A DNA stretch of 64,000 nt from VAZQ01 sp963840535 (GTDB taxonomy: Bacteria > Pseudomonadota > Alphaproteobacteria > Rhizobiales > Xanthobacteraceae), in NCBI GenBank assembly GCA_963840535.1, contig CAWIZJ010000060.1, positions 368,370 through 432,369 on the forward strand, read 5' to 3'. A program made the position numbers and the translations under genes. The notes under the pieces are model-generated. The model saw nothing but the letters and a program-made list of their open reading frames with translations, was not told where the DNA came from and ran no database searches. Within the stretch, counting starts at the first letter, position 1; each line of letters begins with the position of its first letter. Positions 37,720-46,485 of the stretch are shown here, in pieces.

Positions 37720-38423
37720 ATGCAGTGCTTGGAGTGCGGCGCAGAGATGCGGCTGGTGGAAGCGATCCGGGACGAATCCATGCTGGTGCCGGGCTACGAG
37801 GATCAGACGTTCGAGTGCGGGGGCTGTCGCCAGGTCGAGCGCCGGCGGGTGTTTCGAGGCGAGTCAGGCGTCGGCGGCCGCGCTGGTGCCCGACGACACT
37901 GCGACGCCTGCCTCGGCGTCACCGGTATCTCCGCCGACGGCATCCGTGACAGCCGCTGCCGCGCCGATCGAAACGGCGTCCGCGCAAGCGACGTCGGCGG
38001 CCGCCATGGCGGACGAATCCGTGCCGGCGGCGCGCGGCCACCGCCGTCGAGCCGGATGCGCTGCGAGCGACGGCGTCCGCGCCGGTGGCGCCGCGGAACC
38101 CCGACGCGCTGGACGAGGATCAGGAGGTGCTCAGGCGTGCCATCGCGATGGTGCGGGGCCCCATCCGCGCCTCGCAAACGGTCAAGGGGATCACCGACGG
38201 CCTCAAGCCCCCGGCCGCGTCGGTCGGCCCGACACCGGCCAGGAAATCGGGCCGTGTCGTCCAAATTCGCCACGACGCCAGCTGCGATGCCGCCTATGCC
38301 GCCAAGGACATGCGCACCGGCCTGGTGGTGCTGCGTCACCAGGACAGCGCGCGCCTGCGGGCAATGTGCGAGCGGCTCGGCTGGCAGGTGGTCGAAAGCG
38401 ACGCCGCCGATGCGGACGAATGA
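37720..38423 (+). CDS. Hypothetical protein with N-terminal zinc-ribbon-like motif, two frameshifts
   Basis: It begins MQCLECGAEMRLVEAIRDES and FECGGCRQVERRRVF, two CxxC pairs suggesting a zinc ribbon. Three successive reading frames are needed: the start frame, then an alanine/threonine/proline-rich linker (SAAALVPDDTATPASASPVS), then VAPRNPDALDEDQEVLRRAI and a C-terminal domain RHDASCDAAYAAKDMRTGLV ending LGWQVVESDAADADE. Both shifts (about 37850-37870 and 38030-38050) are surplus-base type. It resembles rhizobial hypothetical proteins that pair a zinc ribbon with this tail. The function is unknown. Confidence 0.6.
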
Positions 38424-38439
38424 GCCGCCGGTTTCCGGA

Positions 38440-39140
38440 TTTAGCCCCCAAGGGAGAGCCCCCCGGCTCTGCCGGGGTGGCAGTAGAAGTTTGAGACGTT
38501 TTAAGGGCAGCTGTCCCATCGACGCACTCCCCCACTCGGCGGAGCCACCACGCACGACGAAAGGGATTTTCACGATGGACGAGCACGAGAGCACTAAGCC
38601 ACACGAAGTGGGAGTGCAAATATCATGTGGTGTTCATTCCTAAGTGCCGCAGAGAAAGACGCTCTACGCCGAGTTGAGAGGCGGCACCTCGGCGAGGTGT
38701 TGCCGAAGACTTGCCGCGCAGAAGGAAAGCAAGATCGAGGACGTTCATCTCATGCCCGATCATGTTCACATGATGATCTCGATCCCGCCAAAGTACGCGG
38801 TCTCGCAGGTGGTCGGCTACATCAAGGGCAAGAGCGCGATCCACTTGGCGGTTCTTGTCCACGGAGAGAGGAAGCGCAATTTCGTAGGGCAGCACTTCTG
38901 GGCCAGAGAGGATTCTTCGTTTCAACCGTTGGACGAAACGAGGCAGTGATACGGGTAGTACATCAGGAAACAGGAGCAAGAGGCAAAACAGATGCCTGGA
39001 GCAATTGGGTCCCTTGTGGCGTGAGATTGGCCACCTTCAGGTGGCCCAAAGAAACTCGGGGTCGCGTCAGCGACCCCAACGGCCGCTTTGAGCGGCCCAA
39101 TCAATAAAGCCCCCGACGCTCCGCCGGGGATACTTACCCC
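38440..39140 (+). mobile_element. IS200/IS605-family-like element
   Basis: A single-gene element of about 0.7 kb. The left end carries a hairpin at 38459-38481 (GCCCCCCGGCTCTGCCGGGG). The right end has four consecutive hairpins: GGCCAC/GTGGCC at 39029-39046, GGGGTCGC/GCGACCCC at 39058-39077, GGCCGC/GCGGCC at 39081-39097, and a CCCCCG...CGGGG stem at about 39110-39129 similar to the left one. Subterminal hairpins instead of inverted terminal repeats are the mark of IS200/IS605 elements. Exact ends are uncertain. Confidence 0.6.
38575..39024 (+). pseudogene. IS200/IS605-type transposase (Y1 HUH), multiple frameshifts
   Basis: It starts MDEHES at 38575 behind AAGGGATTTT, then must be read in several frames: SHTKWECKYHVVFIPKCR, KTLYAEL, IEDVHLMPDHVHMMISIPPK with the HxH metal motif, and YAVSQVVGYIKGKSAIHLAV. 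The presumed catalytic tyrosine is in YIRKQEQEAKQ at about 38956-38988. The length of about 150 residues is right for TnpA. At least three frame changes make it non-functional as written; either decay or sequence errors could explain them. Confidence 0.7.
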
Positions 39141-39171
39141 AGTGCGTTCCGCTGGTATCGAATTGATCGGT

Positions 39172-39231
39172 GGTCATGGCCGGCCTTGCGCCGGCCACCC
39201 ACGCCTTGTTTGCCGCACGAAAGACGTGGAT
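39172..39231. repeat. Dispersed palindromic repeat (copy 2)
   Basis: Diverged copy, in opposite orientation, of the repeat at 31490-31551. It contains the hairpin GGCCGGC-CTTGC-GCCGGCC and the conserved tail AAGACGTGGATG. The neighbouring bases include a second palindrome, GCGAAATCC/GGATTTCGC. Confidence 0.65.
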
Positions 39232-39301
39232 GCGCGCGAAATCCACCTACGGATTTCGCGAGCGCGTGACCAGAGTGACGGCGAATGCCGCCGTCGTGCC
39301 G

Positions 39302-40283
39302 TCACTCGATCACCTCGTCGGCGCGCGCGATCAGCGTCGCCGGCATGTCGAGGCCGAGCGCCTTGGCGGCCTTGAGATTGATGATCAGCGTGAATTTCGT
39401 CGGCTGCTCGATCGGCAGATCGCCCGCATTGGCGCCCTTGAGGATGCGGTCGACATAGGTCGCGGCGCGCCGGTGCATGTCCTCGTAGCTCGGACCATAG
39501 GATATGAGGCCGCCGACCTCGACCAGCTCGCGGTATGCATTGACGCTCGGCAGTCGTTGCGCGGCGGCGAAGCTCATCAGGGGGTGCACGGTTGTGCAGG
39601 AATACCCGGTCCGCCAGGATGAGCAGCGCATGCGGGCGCTCCTCGACGACGGCGCGAATGCAGCGTCGAGCTCCTCCGCCGCCCGTACTCCCAGGACCTG
39701 CAGCTTCATCTGCAGGACCTCGGCGGCGGCGCGTGCCTGTTGCAAGGAACCCGCATGAAACGGGTTCAGCGGATTCCAGAAGATTGCCGACGTGCGCTAG
39801 CCCCGGAACGATCTCGCGAAGCAGCTCCAAGCGCTTGCCTTCCAGGTCGGGCGCGATCGAGCTCAGCCCCGTGATGTTGCCGCCCGGCCGCGCAAGGCTG
39901 GTGGTGATGCCGGTGCCCACCGGATCGCCGACCGCCACCATGACCAGAGGCACCGACGTGGTCGCATTCTTGACCGCGAGGGTGGCGGGCGTGCCCGCGG
40001 TCACGATGACGTCGACCTTCGCGGCGAGCAGCTCGGCGACCAGCGAAGGAAATCGCTCGTACCTTCCTTCCGCCCACCGGTAGTCGATGACGATGTTTCG
40101 TCCTTCCTCGTAGCCGAGCTCGCGCAATCCTTCGCGGAAGGGACCGACGAGATTGGCTTCGAGCGCCGCCGTGGAGTTGCCCAGGAAACCGACCCGGTGC
40201 GTGCGTCGCTGCGCTCGCGCGGCGCACGGCGAATATGCCGACGCCGCGACACCGAGCAGGACGATGAAATCGCGGCGTCTCAT
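39302..40283 (-). pseudogene. ABC substrate-binding protein (ABC_sub_bind family), three frameshifts
   Basis: The third member of this family in the window. It starts MRRRDFIVLLGVAASAYSPC at 40283, a Tat-like signal, then FLGNSTAALEANLVGPFREG and NIVIDYRWAEGRYERFPSLV. The frame breaks near 39770 (repaired: NLLNPLNPFHAGSL), again near 39650 (AVVEERPHALLILADRVFLH), and near 39590, returning to LMSFAAAQRLPSVNAYRELV and ending PATLIARADEVIE. Three independent lesions in one gene suggest genuine decay more than sequencing error. Confidence 0.72.
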
Positions 40284-41394
40284 ATAAGTAACCTCGTCAC
40301 GGGGCGCCGATGGTCGCGAGTGCGGGCAGGTGTGCGGAGTTTTGGCCGGCATGCCACCTTACCACGTCCGGCGTGCCGGGTCGGCGTTCCCGCCTGCGTC
40401 GGATGAGCCGCGCGCTGCCGTGGCGGGCCTCGGTCCACGGGGAGCATTTCGGCGTGTCCGCCGGATCTGAAGATCCGACGTTGGTTTCAACCGAATGGGT
40501 CCACTCAATCCTCAGATACGATTCGAAATCCGTATTCGTTACGAACTTTATTATTGACTACATTTCGCGATGATGCTAGGAAGTGCCCACCTCGCTCACG
40601 AGGGCCGTTTTCTAGAGGCGATCCTGAAGGCGGAGCGAGATTGGCGTCCCGCGGCTGCGGCTCGCAACCGCAGGCTCGGGAGGTGCGGAAGCCGACCGCC
40701 GGGCACTACGACCGGGCCGCGAGGAGCTCGCTGCACGTCACCGGAGGAAATGCCGAGTGACGGAAGCGCGGATCCGCATCGCAAGAGTGCCAAGGTGGAG
40801 CGCCGGTAGGCGCGCGCACCGATCGCAAGGTGTGCGTCGCGCTTCGCAAGCGCGACAACACTGAAGGAAAGCGCCTGTCGGCGCTCCGCCGCCCGATGCG
40901 GCACCGCGCGTGTGAAGTAGCTCACACTTTGCAACAAACATTCTTCGTACTCGCATTCCCGTGCAACAACGGTTGCACTTTGGGGGCGCCCGCCTGCGGC
41001 GAACGCCAGGGGCACTCCAAACAAATCTTTGGCGTCCATTAGCAAGTCAGTGTGCGGAATGCGGCCTAGCGTGCAGCGCCGTCGAAGGCTCAAGAACCTG
41101 GCGGGAGCGTGTCATGAACGCGGCAAGAACATCAGGGCGATCGTATGCAAGCGGGCCCGCGGCGCAGCTCCTGGCTACCGAGGTCGCCGAGCTGTTCTGC
41201 AATCTCGGCGGGCCCTGTTCGATCCCTACCGGCCCGAGCGTCACTACATGCGCGGGCCAAGTCCCAAATGGCACGCGAGGCAACGGCGGCTCGCAAGCAC
41301 CCTGCCGCGACGGGCCTGTCGCTTGCGCGCCACCGGCGCGCTCTCCCGCGTCGACAAGAACCTTTGACACCGGCACCTCAACGAAAACCGGCAT
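40284..41394. other. Gene-poor interval at the left edge of the accessory region
   Basis: Over 1.1 kb without a gene I can support. It contains an AT-rich patch at about 40495-40570, short frames without family resemblance, and the left copy (41000-41067) of a 68-bp repeat that recurs inverted at 50928-50998. Confidence 0.45.
41000..41067 (-). repeat. 68-bp inverted repeat, left copy
   Basis: The reverse complement reads AGGCCGCATTCCGCACACTG, ACTTGCTAATGGACGCCAAA, GATTTGTTTGGAGTGCCCC and TGGCGTTCG. It matches 50928-50998 with a few substitutions and short indels. The two copies enclose about 10 kb including both IS3 copies. It contains one of four copies of a 17-bp motif. Confidence 0.85.
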
Positions 41395-41649
41395 ATGAAC
41401 ATGCGTTTCCGCCCCCGCCGCCTCGCCGTCTCGGCGTTCGCCCGAGACAAGGCGCTGCATTACCTCGCATGCCGTCGGGAATACCGGCTGTCCGACCTCG
41501 TGTGGGCGCAACTCATCGAGGTCGTGCGTGGATACTCAGGCCGGTGTGACGAGGACGCCGCCCTCCGCGGCATCGATTGGATGCGTGACCAGGAGCAGGG
41601 CAAGAACGCGATGCTGGCACTGGCGAGCCGTAGTCCCCGCGGAGGGTGA
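41395..41649 (+). CDS. Hypothetical protein
   Basis: An 84-residue arginine-rich frame, starting MNMRFRPRRLAVSAFARDKA and including EYRLSDLVWAQLIEVVRGYS. The composition is not that of a membrane or secreted protein. The ribosome-binding site is weak. I do not recognise a family and it may be a remnant. Confidence 0.3.
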   Translation: MNMRFRPRRLAVSAFARDKALHYLACRREYRLSDLVWAQLIEVVRGYSGRCDEDAALRGIDWMRDQEQGKNAMLALASRSPRGG

Positions 41650-42078
41650 CAGTGGAGCCCGCCGGTAGAAGGGGTTAGCAGCGGACCTGGAGAAGGTCCC
41701 CAACGCGCGCGCACGCGCGGCCGCCCGATCACGCGGCCGCTCACAGCGAGCCGGGGCTTGAGACGACGCTGGTACTCAAACATGTCGGTAAGAGTGTCAA
41801 GCAATCAGTGGAGTGAAAAAAACGAGACCCCGGTGCCGTTACTCTAGCTGCCCGGGGTCCTTGGCCGGACGGTGATCTGATGCGTGGTGAAAAGCCACGC
41901 GTCCAGCATCATTCAACGTTCCACCGCCCGATGTGGTACCGTAGCTCGGGAGGATTGTCCTTATGGCGGCCAAGTTCCACAGCCAAATTCCATAGGGAGG
42001 CTGATCTTCCGCAGGGGAATAGCCCGGACGCCGGTGTTCTAGGGTCGCCCAGCGCGAACTCCACTGCGGTGGCTCCGA
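41650..42078. other. Gene-free interval left of the first IS3 copy
   Basis: It contains the start of a dispersed repeat (GTGGAGCCCGCCGG at about 41653) and a strong minus-strand terminator at 41816-41860. No gene is supported. Confidence 0.45.
41816..41860 (-). terminator. Rho-independent terminator
   Basis: On the minus strand a GACCCCGG / CCGGGGTC stem with an 18-base loop is followed by TCG and seven T residues. It would end transcripts coming from the IS3 copy at 42079-43349. Confidence 0.7.
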
Positions 42079-42125
42079 TTGTCTGAACAGATTTTCCGCG
42101 TCGATAAGTGGAGCGTCTGCCAGAG

Positions 42126-42953
42126 TTAGGCCGCCGCGCGGAGCGGCAGCAGGTTGAAGTAGGCCTGATCGGGCGTGGCGCCGTCAAGGCTCGAGTGTGG
42201 GCGCCGGCCATTGTAGAAGTCCAGGTAACGGCCAATGGAATTGCGGGCGTCGGAGACGCTGTCGTAGGCCCGCAGATACACCTCCTCGTATTTGACGCTG
42301 CGCCATAGACGCTCGACGAACACGTTGTCCCGCCAGGCGCCCTTGCCGTCCATGCTGATCGCGATGCCGTTGTCGGCGAGCACGCCGGTGAAGGCCGATC
42401 CGGTGAATTGCGAGCCCTGGTCCGTGTTGAGGATCTCCGGCTTGCCGTGACGAGCAAAAGCATCCTCCAGCGTTTCGACGCAGAATGCCGCTTCCATTGT
42501 GATCGACAATCGCCACGCCAGCACGCGACGGCTGAACCAGTCGAGAACGACGGCCAGATAGACGAAGCCGCGCGCCATCGGGATGTACGTGATGTCCATC
42601 GCCCAGACTTGGTTCGCCCGCGTGATCTCCAGCCCGCGCAGCAGATACGGGTAGATCTTGTGGCCGGGCTCCGGCGTCGTCGTGCGGGGACGGCGATAGA
42701 GCGCTTCTATCCCCATCCGCCGCATCAGCGTCTTTACATGCCGGCGCCCGATCTTGCACCCCTCGGCAGCCAGCAGGCCTCGCAACATCCGCGAGCCGGC
42801 GAAGGGGAACTCCAAGTGCAGCTGGTCGAGACGCCGCATGATCGCGAGATCGGCCTCCGGCACCGGCCGTGGTAGGGAGTAGACGCTGCCACGGCTGATG
42901 TTCAGAGCGGCCGCTTGCTTTGTGATCGGCAGATCGTGTGCACGGTCGATCAT
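42126..42953 (-). CDS. IS3-family transposase OrfB (copy 1)
   Basis: DDE integrase-type catalytic protein, 275 residues. It begins MIDRAHDLPITKQAAALNIS and has the HTH_21-like segment RRLDQLHLEFPFAGSRMLRG. The rve core follows: VWAMDITYIPMARGFVYLAV (first D), EILNTDQGSQFTGSAFTGVL (second D), and RDNVFVERLWRSVKYEEVYL (E). It ends FYNGRRPHSSLDGATPDQAY. The start overlaps the orfA stop (ATGA); a U UUU UUA slippery site upstream can fuse it to OrfA. It differs from copy 2 by SVYSLPRP against SVYYLPRP. Confidence 0.93.
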   Translation of the reverse strand: MIDRAHDLPITKQAAALNISRGSVYSLPRPVPEADLAIMRRLDQLHLEFPFAGSRMLRGLLAAEGCKIGRRHVKTLMRRMGIEALYRRPRTTTPEPGHKIYPYLLRGLEITRANQVWAMDITYIPMARGFVYLAVVLDWFSRRVLAWRLSITMEAAFCVETLEDAFARHGKPEILNTDQGSQFTGSAFTGVLADNGIAISMDGKGAWRDNVFVERLWRSVKYEEVYLRAYDSVSDARNSIGRYLDFYNGRRPHSSLDGATPDQAYFNLLPLRAAA

Positions 42954-43261
42954 CGCCTTGCGCTCAGCAGCCCGGCCTTGCTGAGCGCTCCTTCTAAAAA
43001 ATCGTTCTCCAGCGTGAGCTCGCCGATCTTGGCGTGCAACGTCTTCACGTCCACGGCCGGCTGCGCTGCCCCGGCGCCGCCTCCCGGATCGAAAACGTCG
43101 GCAGCTCCGCTTTCGAGTTGAGCCTTCCACGTTGTGATCTGATTGGGGTGAACGTCGAACTGCTCGGCGAGCTGTGCAAGCGTCCGATCGTCCTTGATCG
43201 CCGCAAGCGCCACTTTCGCCTTGAAGGCCGGTGTGTGGTTCCGGCGCGGTCGCCTCTTCAT
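42950..43261 (-). CDS. IS3-family transposase OrfA (copy 1)
   Basis: DNA-binding subunit of 103 residues starting MKRRPRRNHTPAFKAKVALA behind AGGAGAGACC. It has a helix-turn-helix (LAQLAEQFDVHPNQITTWKA) and a leucine-zipper-like C-terminus (KTLHAKIGELTLENDFLEGA). The slippery heptamer T TTT TTA in the codons for D-F-L allows -1 shifting into orfB. It is identical to the copy at 49482-49793 as far as I can see. Confidence 0.92.
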   Translation of the reverse strand: MKRRPRRNHTPAFKAKVALAAIKDDRTLAQLAEQFDVHPNQITTWKAQLESGAADVFDPGGGAGAAQPAVDVKTLHAKIGELTLENDFLEGALSKAGLLSARR

Positions 43262-43349
43262 GGTCTCTCCTGATTCGCGGGCCATAGCGTGCCCGCTGTC
43301 AGGCAGAAACTCCACTTATCGCCTTGTCCAAAATCCCGGAGCCGGCTCT

Positions 43350-43545
43350 GGGGCCAAGGGGAATACGCAGCGGCAAAGCACGTACTGGACTCCGAGCCAG
43401 GCTCGCGTGTCAAAGGCGCTGGAGCGTATACGGCAACTTGTGCCGTCACACACCCGAGGCGGGAGCCGTATGCGGGCAAGCCGCACGTACGGATCTGGGC
43501 GGGGGGCGTGCGATGAAACGCACGTCCCTACCGCTACCGGTTACG
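43350..43545 (+). ncRNA. Group II intron, 3-prime fragment (domains V and VI)
   Basis: Domain V is recognisable at 43463-43495: GAGCCGTATGCGG, a GCAA tetraloop context, then CCGCACGTACGGATC, with the AGC catalytic triad and a CG bulge. Domain VI follows at about 43499-43535: a GCGG..CGTGCG stem, a short loop, CGCACG..CCGC, with an unpaired A in CCTACCGC as candidate branch point. The intron end would be near 43540-43545. No intron-encoded maturase or domain I is present; the IS3 copy at 43349 cuts the upstream part. Confidence 0.72.
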
Positions 43546-43597
43546 CGCGCGGTACGGCTCCGGGCGCAGCATAACTTACGCATTGAAGGTGACGCCG

Positions 43598-43837
43598 ATG
43601 TCCAAGAGAACACCATACCTGCTCGCGGCTGCTCTGATAGCGGCTGTCGTGTCAGTAGTACCCGCCTTAGCTCAACCAGCTGGTAGTCGAAGCGCTGCTA
43701 TGTCGGACGAGCTACGGGATAAGTGTCGAGCACAGCTTCGCGCGGCTGGGTTTCGTCGTGGATGGGGCGGAACTTCGGCCGAAAGGCACAGAACGGCTGT
43801 GTTTCGGCAGTGCCTTGCACGCGGAGGCAAGCTCTAG
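43598..43837 (+). CDS. Small secreted hypothetical protein
   Basis: A 79-residue predicted exported protein. ATG 43598 lies behind GAAGG. The signal MSKRTPYLLAAALIAAVVSV is followed by VPALAQPAG with a good cleavage site. The mature part has two cysteines (DELRDKCRAQLRAAGFRRGW and VFRQCLARGGKL), as in several small rhizobial periplasmic proteins. The function is unknown. A 17-bp inverted repeat follows directly after the stop. Confidence 0.6.
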   Translation: MSKRTPYLLAAALIAAVVSVVPALAQPAGSRSAAMSDELRDKCRAQLRAAGFRRGWGGTSAERHRTAVFRQCLARGGKL

Positions 43838-43840
43838 CGA

Positions 43841-43894
43841 GGCTCCGCCTCAGACCGACGAGGCGTGTGAAGGGTAGGTCTGAGGCGGAGCCTT
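43841..43894. repeat. 17-bp inverted repeat (hairpin)
   Basis: AGGCTCCGCCTCAGACC (43841-43857) and its exact complement GGTCTGAGGCGGAGCCT (43878-43894) enclose 20 bases. It could terminate transcription of the small secreted gene just upstream. Part of the left arm and loop (CGAGGCTCCGCCTCAGACCG...) recurs, diverged, at about 43939-43973. Confidence 0.8.
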
Positions 43895-44402
43895 GTGGGC
43901 GCTCCGCGCCGCTCTTGGGCTCAAGTGCTCAATGCTAACGAGGCTTCGCATTAGACCGACGAGGTGTGTAGAATGCGTCCGACATAGCAGAGGGCCAGAT
44001 TCGCTCATCGACGCACTCCAAAACGACGGTCAAACGACAGCTTGCTTTTGTCGAGTTGATTCTAGGCTCCCTACCGGGACATCGCCACTTCATGGCACTC
44101 ACCGTCTGATCTTATCACGTCACCAACTGAGCGAAGCCGGGCTCGAAGCGCTTTCTCCACCACTGCCTCGGCGATAATGTCGCGTCAGAGGAAAGGGAAG
44201 ATTGTGCTCATTACAAGAAACTTGACACATCTGCATCAACTTTGGCGACTCAAGCTGAGCTAGTGGTGATGACCGGAGCAGGCAAAGACCCTGGGCAGGG
44301 CAATGCCAAACACGAGGCGATCCCACCGGCTTCATCGATTGCATCGGTGTCATCTGGCAGCAGCCCCCGCCAATCGCAAACCTGGATTGTCGCCAGCGTT
44401 CG
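43895..44402. other. Gene-free interval
   Basis: No gene is supported. It includes the diverged direct repeat at about 43939-43973 (CGAGGCTTCGCATTAGACCG) related to the preceding hairpin. The remaining sequence has lower GC than the core genes. Confidence 0.4.
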
Positions 44403-45372
44403 TTACTTCAATGCGAAGACCTCCTTCATGAAGGTCCGAACGTATGCTCTTGCCTGATTGCTGGCTGCCTCGTTGTAAGCGATCGTGGGTCCCTTCGCGA
44501 CGCAAACATCCCTGTAGCTGAATGGCCGCTTGGTCTCCTGGTTCAGGATGACGCCATCGTCGACTTCCGCCAGCTGGCAGCCTGCAGTCATAGGTGCCGT
44601 CGCAAGCTTCCTGGCCTCCTTAAAGACTGGCGCATCAAACACGTGATGGGCATCAGGATACTCAACCAAACGAATGTCCCTTCCGGCCTTTGAAAGACGT
44701 TCCACAAAAGCCCGACAAGGAACCACGGATACGTAATCGTCTCCGGTACCGTGCAAGAAGCCGAATTGGTTTCGTCACATCATCCTCGCCTCGAAAGGTC
44801 GTGCCGCAAATGGCGTACAGTCCAACATGTGCCGCGAACTGCAGGCCATCCGCGGGGCCGTGCATCCTGCTGAAAGCGCGTGAGGCTCGAATAGAGCGCG
44901 GATTGGCCACCGCGAGAGAAGCCCATCACGCGATCCGCGCGGGATCGATTTGCCTGTGCTTGCCGAGTAGCTCAAGCGCGCGATAAGCGTCGACAATCAT
45001 ATTTAGCCGACCTAGCCTTGTCTGATCGGTAACGGTCTCGATTATGCCGCGGCCAGAAAAGCTATCGACAGCGAACGTCGCAATGCCGATCTGGTTCAGC
45101 TCCCTGGACCATTCGTCGATAATTGAACCGGACCCCCCCATGCCACCTGAACCGTGAAGCAACACCACGGCTGGTAGTTTTTCGGGGCCCACCTCCGGCA
45201 AACTAAGCAACCCGGAGAGCGTAACCAGCGTACCGTCCCGCTTGCCATTCAGAAAATCAGCATCGGATAAGGTGACCGATTGCAGCGCGTGGACCTCTTG
45301 GCGTGCCACTTGTGCCTGAGCCTGACTGAACAGGGCCATGCCTGCGACTGCTGCTAGAAGTATCTTCCTCAC
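44403..45372 (-). pseudogene. Dienelactone hydrolase-like alpha/beta hydrolase, several frameshifts
   Basis: Exported hydrolase of about 320 residues if repaired. The GTG start at 45372 is preceded by AGGAG, with a signal peptide MRKILLAAVAGMALFSQAQA. The oxyanion-loop region is PAVVLLHGSGGMGGSGSIID. The frame breaks after IDPARIA (about 44930), continuing VMGFSRGGQSALYSSLTRFQ with the nucleophile GFSRG, then again near 44880 (MHGPADGLQFAAHVGLYAIC) and near 44755 (HGTGDDYVSVVPCRAFVERL). The catalytic histidine is in VEYPDAHHVFDAPVF. The three breaks are of mixed type (one missing base, two surplus), so decay is likely. Confidence 0.72.
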
Positions 45373-45434
45373 GTTCGTTCTCCTCAGCGGTTCTTGGCGA
45401 GCTTGCAGCACCGACCTGGTTGGTAGCGTTCAGA

Positions 45435-45635
45435 TTACGTCCCAACTCTGTAACGGTGCAACTCTCGCGTACGGGCCATTTCAACCGCGGTTTTGACGGC
45501 GTCTTCGAGATCGTCCGTGTAGTAGGCCGTCGTCTCGTTTCCGTCGCGGAAGTTCACGCGATAGTCGCCAGAGCGCACATTGCGCAGAGTGAGCCTGAGA
45601 TGACGCGCGATCGATTTGGCTTGCTGGAGCGTCAT
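45435..45635 (-). CDS. Small hypothetical protein
   Basis: A 66-residue soluble protein, MTLQQAKSIARHLRLTLRNV, then RSGDYRVNFRDGNETTAYYT and DDLEDAVKTAVEMARTRELH. I recall near-identical small proteins in several copies in Bradyrhizobium genomes, which supports it being a real gene. It has no signal or membrane segment. The function is unknown. Confidence 0.65.
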   Translation of the reverse strand: MTLQQAKSIARHLRLTLRNVRSGDYRVNFRDGNETTAYYTDDLEDAVKTAVEMARTRELHRYRVGT

Positions 45636-45936
45636 GGCTTATCGTCCGCCACAGTGCAGGCACATGGATGCCTCGTGGCCGACCTGCTTCCTGCCGGATC
45701 AACCCGGGTTTGACTGCTTCTTAGCTTAGTCGCTTTGGCCCCCGTGTCGGACTTGTTACTCTGCGCCAAACATTTGTTTGTCGCTGCCATGACGGCAATT
45801 GCCCTTGCAGGGGGCAAGCGGTGGTTTCCCTCTTCGACGAACTGTGACAATTCTGATGTAATGAAGGCGGCGGGCGCACCCGCGGAAGTGCGGCTCATGC
45901 CTTTCAATGAAGGTCGAGGAGCGAAATAAGGTTATC
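45636..45936. other. Gene-free interval
   Basis: It contains one copy of the 17-bp motif CGCCAAACATTTGTTTG at 45764-45780. No gene is supported; a minus-strand frame here (ending near TNKCLAQSNKSD) is produced by the repeat and has no start site worth accepting. Confidence 0.4.
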
Positions 45937-46149
45937 ATGAGTGAGAGCATCGAGATTTCGCGTCGAGGGGCTTTTTCCCTCTTGGGGCTAGCGGCTGCGT
46001 TGAGCCTCGCAGTGCCGGCCACGGTTCTCACCGGAACGGATGCCGATGCCCAAACGCCTGGCATGGAGCGACGTGACGAGCGGCGCACAGACCGCAGCGA
46101 GCGACGTGATGAGCGGCGCAAGAAGAAGAAGAAGAAGGCGGCAGAGTAG
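45937..46149 (+). CDS. Small Tat-type exported protein with basic tail
   Basis: A 70-residue product from ATG 45937. The N-terminus MSESIEISRRGAFSLLGLAA has a twin-arginine motif and hydrophobic core, with cleavage expected near DADAQ. The mature part is short and extremely charged (GMERRDERRTDRSERRDERR, then seven residues of mostly lysine). It resembles small rhizobial proteins of the same layout. The function is unknown; binding of nucleic acid or anionic polymer in the periplasm would be speculation. Confidence 0.6.
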   Translation: MSESIEISRRGAFSLLGLAAALSLAVPATVLTGTDADAQTPGMERRDERRTDRSERRDERRKKKKKKAAE

Positions 46150-46395
46150 CTGAATAGCTCTGCAACAATCTGGGCAGGGTGTTTGAGGGGCTACCTAAGG
46201 GTGGCCCCTTGGCGCGCACATCCTCGACGGCGCTTGGTCTCGAGAACCGCGCAGCGCGTGCGCGTGCCAATCGCAGACGCCACCAAGCGTTCGTCCGACG
46301 ATGGAATGATGACCTTAACCCCATGCTCCTCGTTGTTCAGGCACTAGTAGTAAGGTGAAGTGGTAGAGGATCTACAAAAGCACCCTGTTCCCAAC

Positions 46396-46485
46396 TCACG
46401 CAGGAACAATCGCCCACGCGTATGTGAAGAGAGCCGCTAGGATCGTATAGATCACTACCCAGGTGCTGTCCAAAGACCAAGTCAT
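46396..46485 (-). CDS. Candidate single-span membrane microprotein (29 aa)
   Basis: Too short for routine calling. MTWSLDSTWVVIYTILAALF, then TYAWAIVPA, is almost entirely one membrane helix with a polar N-terminus. The ATG at 46485 follows an AAGGGACATGCC site. The compact hydrophobic composition, spacing and stop support a real product, but I have no homologue in mind. Confidence 0.4.
   Translation of the reverse strand: MTWSLDSTWVVIYTILAALFTYAWAIVPA

Larger units (their letters stand above)
42079..43349 (-). mobile_element. IS3-family insertion sequence, copy 1
   Basis: An element of about 1.27 kb, nearly identical to 49395-50664 but inverted. The outer ends share CGATAAGTGGAG and CTGCC blocks as imperfect inverted repeats. 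It carries overlapping orfA and orfB. Differences from copy 2 are few: one Ser/Tyr change in orfB, a silent change and single-base differences near the ends. The left edge abuts a group II intron fragment at 43350. No target duplication could be fixed because the ends are not exactly defined. Confidence 0.88.
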
